Positions 29,528 to 32,077 of a DNA stretch of 32,077 nt are shown in pieces (position 1 is the first letter of the stretch; every line of letters begins with the position of its first letter). The position numbers and the translations under genes are program-made. Below the pieces are notes generated by a model. The model saw nothing but the letters and a program-made list of their open reading frames with translations. It was not told the origin of the DNA and did not search any database. This DNA comes from an uncultured Bacteroidales bacterium (GTDB taxonomy: Bacteria > Bacteroidota > Bacteroidia > Bacteroidales > UBA932): contig CALVAE010000055.1 in assembly GCA_944325465.1 (NCBI GenBank), positions 1-32,077 of the forward strand. The letters are read 5' to 3'.

Positions 29528-31012
29528 ATGAGGAATCCAGACAAAATACTAAGGGCTGTGACGCATATCCCGCTGCTGTGCATTGCGGTATCTTGCAGTT
29601 TCCTGAATATCGAACAGACCGGAAAACAGGATATCCCGTCCTTCTTTTCGGATCCCCTGTCATTGGAAGTGGCCGTGAACGGAATATACAATCTTACATA
29701 TTCGTATTACGACAGTTATGCGATATTATATCCCGAAGTCACGGGAGATCTTCTGAGATTGAGCCGGTCATCCGCTTCGTGGGTGGAACAGTTTAACTTC
29801 ATCTCGGACGAGACTGAAGAGACTTCGCCTGTGGGATACATTTGGAAAGACGGCTATGAGATTGTCAACAATGCGAATATGATAATCCGTTACGGTCCAG
29901 ATGTCCGCAACAGATATCCGCAGCAGCAGGAGAGAGTGGACAATGCCATTGCGCAGGCATATTTCCTCAGGGGGCTGGCGGAATTGAATATAGTTCTGGC
30001 ATATTCGCAGTCATACGGATATACTGAAGACGCAAGCCATTTGGGGGCAGTCGTCCTTGAGCAGGCTCCGTCCATGAACGATCAGTTGTCCAGAACGTCC
30101 TGTTACAATACGTACCGGCAGATAGTAGAGGATATTTCGACTGCCGGGGAATTGCTTTCAGACAACCGGACTGATGTACATTATGCGACGAAAGCCGCTT
30201 GTGACGCCTTGTTGGCGAGAGTACACCTATATATGGGTGACCATTCCTCCGCCGCGGCTTATGCGGGAAAGGTAATTTCCGATTATGGCCTGTCCCTGAC
30301 CCCATACGAAGAATATACCGACATGTTCTGCACGGTGGCACCGGGTTCTCCGGAAGAAATCATGAGACTGGACGGAACAAGACTGGCGACAAATCTTCGT
30401 GCCATGTTTGACTACATGACTCCCGTAATGTATCCATCACAGAAACTTCTCGATATATTCGAGGAGGACAGGAATCCAACTCATCCGGACGTCAGGGAGT
30501 CATTGCTTTCCTATGAGACCGTTTCCGAAGATGACCCGTCGGAAACTTCCAGGTACGAAGGAGTGTGCATGAAGTACACTATCACGGAAGAGGGAGTCGC
30601 CGATGACAACCGTCATTATGATCCTTTCATTCTTCGCCTTTCCGAAATGTATCTGATCAGGGCGGAAGCAAACTGCGCTCTCGGCAGCCTTGAAGCGGCG
30701 GCGGATGATATCAGGACCCTCAGGTCCAGGGCGACAGGGATTGCGAAAGAGGACGTTGACCTGACATATTCAAATGCAGAAGAACTTGACGCAATAATAC
30801 AGAGAGAGAGGATAAAGGAATTGTTCCTTGAAGGGCATCGCCTGTATGATATCACAAGACGCAAGGAAAATCTTGAAAGGGATGCATCCTGCGGGTCCTC
30901 TGTCCTGACCATGGAGTACCCGGATGACAGATTCATCCTCCCGATACCTCTTGTCGAACTGGACGCAAGTCCTCTGATGCAACCGAATCCGATAAACGCA
31001 ACACAAAGATGA
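29528..31012 (+). CDS. susD: SusD/RagB family glycan-binding lipoprotein
   Basis: Surface lipoprotein that caps SusC and binds the glycan. From the ATG at 29528 it has 494 residues; a TTG six bases earlier would only add two. The lipobox is AVSC with the acylated Cys at 23. SusD hallmarks include FSDPLSLEVAVNGIYNLTY, a TPR-like N-terminal half with FLRGLAELNIVLAYS, the region CDALLARVHLYMGD, and the C-terminal LRLSEMYLIRAEANCALG, RERIKELFLEGHRLYDITR and the DDRFILPIPLVELDASPLMQPNP ending. The start codon follows the susC stop by 2 bp; its own stop overlaps the next start in ATGA. Confidence 0.95.
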   Translation: MRNPDKILRAVTHIPLLCIAVSCSFLNIEQTGKQDIPSFFSDPLSLEVAVNGIYNLTYSYYDSYAILYPEVTGDLLRLSRSSASWVEQFNFISDETEETSPVGYIWKDGYEIVNNANMIIRYGPDVRNRYPQQQERVDNAIAQAYFLRGLAELNIVLAYSQSYGYTEDASHLGAVVLEQAPSMNDQLSRTSCYNTYRQIVEDISTAGELLSDNRTDVHYATKAACDALLARVHLYMGDHSSAAAYAGKVISDYGLSLTPYEEYTDMFCTVAPGSPEEIMRLDGTRLATNLRAMFDYMTPVMYPSQKLLDIFEEDRNPTHPDVRESLLSYETVSEDDPSETSRYEGVCMKYTITEEGVADDNRHYDPFILRLSEMYLIRAEANCALGSLEAAADDIRTLRSRATGIAKEDVDLTYSNAEELDAIIQRERIKELFLEGHRLYDITRRKENLERDASCGSSVLTMEYPDDRFILPIPLVELDASPLMQPNPINATQR

Positions 31013-31485
31013 AATCTCTGATATTTGAATATTCCCTGGTCACGGCACTGCTCCTTACGGTCTGCTCCTGCAACGTCAACCGGATGGAACCGTATGACCA
31101 TCCTTTTGTGGTCTTTACCTATACCAATTCATCTTCCACATCCATAGACGAGATGGCACAGACAGACGCTCAGTATTACATCCATCTGAGCAGCAGAAGA
31201 CTTGATACGCCTGTTTCGGTCACGGTATCAGCCATACCGGGAGACGGACTGCAGGAAGGCGTGGACTACGAATTCATCTCCCAGGGCGGGACAGTCACTT
31301 TCTATCCCGGTATCTATGACATGCCGTTCAGGATAAGATGGCTGGCAAATGAGATAGACGAGACGAAGGACAATACCCTGACATTGAGACTGGAATCTTC
31401 CGATCTCGAAGGCCTTTCCCTGGGAATGCCAGGGCCTGATGAAGTTAACCGCACACTGAGAATTACCAAATACAAGTTGGACTGA
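31009..31485 (+). CDS. Small surface lipoprotein of the Sus operon (Calx-beta/DUF4843-like)
   Basis: A 158-residue product with lipobox TVCSC (acylated Cys at 21). The mature part is beta-rich: PFVVFTYTN, QYYIHLSS, PVSVTVSAIPGDG, YEFISQGGTVTFYPG and TLTLRLESS, a pattern like a Calx-beta or DUF4843 domain as often found as the third gene of SusCD operons. I assign the family by pattern only. It probably sits on the cell surface and may help bind or present the glycan. The start overlaps susD by 4 bp, so translation is coupled; the next lipoprotein gene starts 23 bp later. Confidence 0.72.
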   Translation: MKSLIFEYSLVTALLLTVCSCNVNRMEPYDHPFVVFTYTNSSSTSIDEMAQTDAQYYIHLSSRRLDTPVSVTVSAIPGDGLQEGVDYEFISQGGTVTFYPGIYDMPFRIRWLANEIDETKDNTLTLRLESSDLEGLSLGMPGPDEVNRTLRITKYKLD

Positions 31486-31508
31486 AATATTGACTAAAGT
31501 TAAATGTT

Positions 31509-32077
31509 ATGAAAAAAATCGGTTTTTTAATGATGATGACGGCAGCGCTTATGACTCTGGCTGCCTGTCAGGAAACAACACCTTCCGGGGAAGAACAGGT
31601 CACCGTTTCCATGACTTCTTTCGGCTTCTATATGCAGGATAATCCTGATCTGTATTCTGATGTAGTGATAGAGAATATCACGTCAAATGCCATTACAGTC
31701 CGTCTCCCTATGGTAACTCCTGAATCCGCTCTTACTTCCCTTATCCCTCAATTTGAAGTTACGGAGGGAGCATCGGTTATGAACGGGAATGTTCAGGTTG
31801 TCAGCGGAGAGACTGCCGTGGATTTTTCTTCGCCGGTTGATCTTGTCGTATCACTGGGAACTTCGAATGCAATGTACACGGTTACGGTCCTTATCAATCA
31901 GCCGTTAAAGTGGAATATGCTCGCACAGTCTGAAATAACCATGAGTGACGGTCCGGTTATGGCTATAAGTCAGACTGACGGGATTCCGTATCTGTTCGGA
32001 TCAATTGATGCGGAAGATTCCGAATTCCAATACCCGAATCTTCTGACCCTTTCCGGCTCTGCACTTGAAAGTGTCGC
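31509..32077 (+). CDS. Surface lipoprotein, DUF5018-like N-terminus, cut by the window end
   Basis: The frame from the ATG at 31509 is open to the end of the window (189 full codons) with no stop, so the 3' part is missing. It begins with a signal peptide and lipobox TLAAC (acylated Cys at 20). Residues about 25-125 contain SNAITVRLPMVTPESALTSLIPQFEVTEGAS, VVSGETAVDFSSPVDLVVSLG and MYTVTVLI, a pattern found in the DUF5018-type domains of Bacteroidetes surface glycan-binding proteins. The visible rest, from about W136, may begin a beta-propeller or other binding domain, but too little is present. As fourth gene of the susC operon it is probably a surface glycan-binding protein. Confidence 0.78.
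   Translation, partial: MKKIGFLMMMTAALMTLAACQETTPSGEEQVTVSMTSFGFYMQDNPDLYSDVVIENITSNAITVRLPMVTPESALTSLIPQFEVTEGASVMNGNVQVVSGETAVDFSSPVDLVVSLGTSNAMYTVTVLINQPLKWNMLAQSEITMSDGPVMAISQTDGIPYLFGSIDAEDSEFQYPNLLTLSGSALESV

Overview
The window looks like a chromosomal segment of a Bacteroidota bacterium, most likely order Bacteroidales. Three things point there: SusC/SusD outer-membrane glycan uptake genes, Bacteroidetes-type promoters (a -7 element TAnnTTTG, often with TTTG about 19 nt upstream) in place of sigma70 boxes, and starts that mostly lack Shine-Dalgarno sequences. I cannot fix the family or genus from sequence alone. No gene-free stretch exceeds 300 bases; the longest (648-927, AT-rich) lies in front of dnaA. 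I saw no tRNA, rRNA, CRISPR array, insertion sequence or prophage gene.

Left part, 1-10556, mostly + strand housekeeping: the 3' end of an MCE/MlaD-type lipid transport gene, dnaA, pepD and rpe (overlapping). birA lies on the - strand. rsfS follows from an overlapping divergent promoter region, then ftsH, cdsA, psd and a CNNM/CBS membrane protein. This block combines replication initiation, peptide and pentose metabolism, ribosome silencing, membrane protein quality control and phosphatidylethanolamine synthesis.

Middle part, 10567-19941, is a compact - strand array with gaps of 1-11 bp or 4 bp overlaps. In transcription order it reads ligA, a YihY/BrkB membrane protein, a RelA/SpoT (p)ppGpp enzyme, an Ig-like lipoprotein, an outer-membrane beta-barrel protein and ispG. 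It is probably one operon. Its terminator appears to sit inside the 3' end of the convergent CNNM gene. Divergent from ligA is a PPi-type phosphofructokinase with its own promoter and a strong terminator, then a small secreted protein of unknown function.

Right part, 22093-32077, is a carbohydrate-acquisition region. It holds a GH99/WbsX-like lipoprotein behind a near-perfect promoter, a GH13 alpha-amylase-family enzyme without a signal peptide, an exported calcineurin-like phosphoesterase on the - strand, and, divergent from that, susC, susD, a small lipoprotein and a lipoprotein cut by the window end. I infer a polysaccharide utilization locus that binds and imports an alpha-linked glycan, with final cleavage in the cytoplasm; the substrate cannot be read from the sequence. 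No regulator of the locus lies in the window.

I did not find a clearly new defence or mobile system. The most interesting items are the unusual composition of the glycan locus, the modified LigA and IspG proteins, the terminator inside a coding region, and the nearly palindromic divergent promoters.
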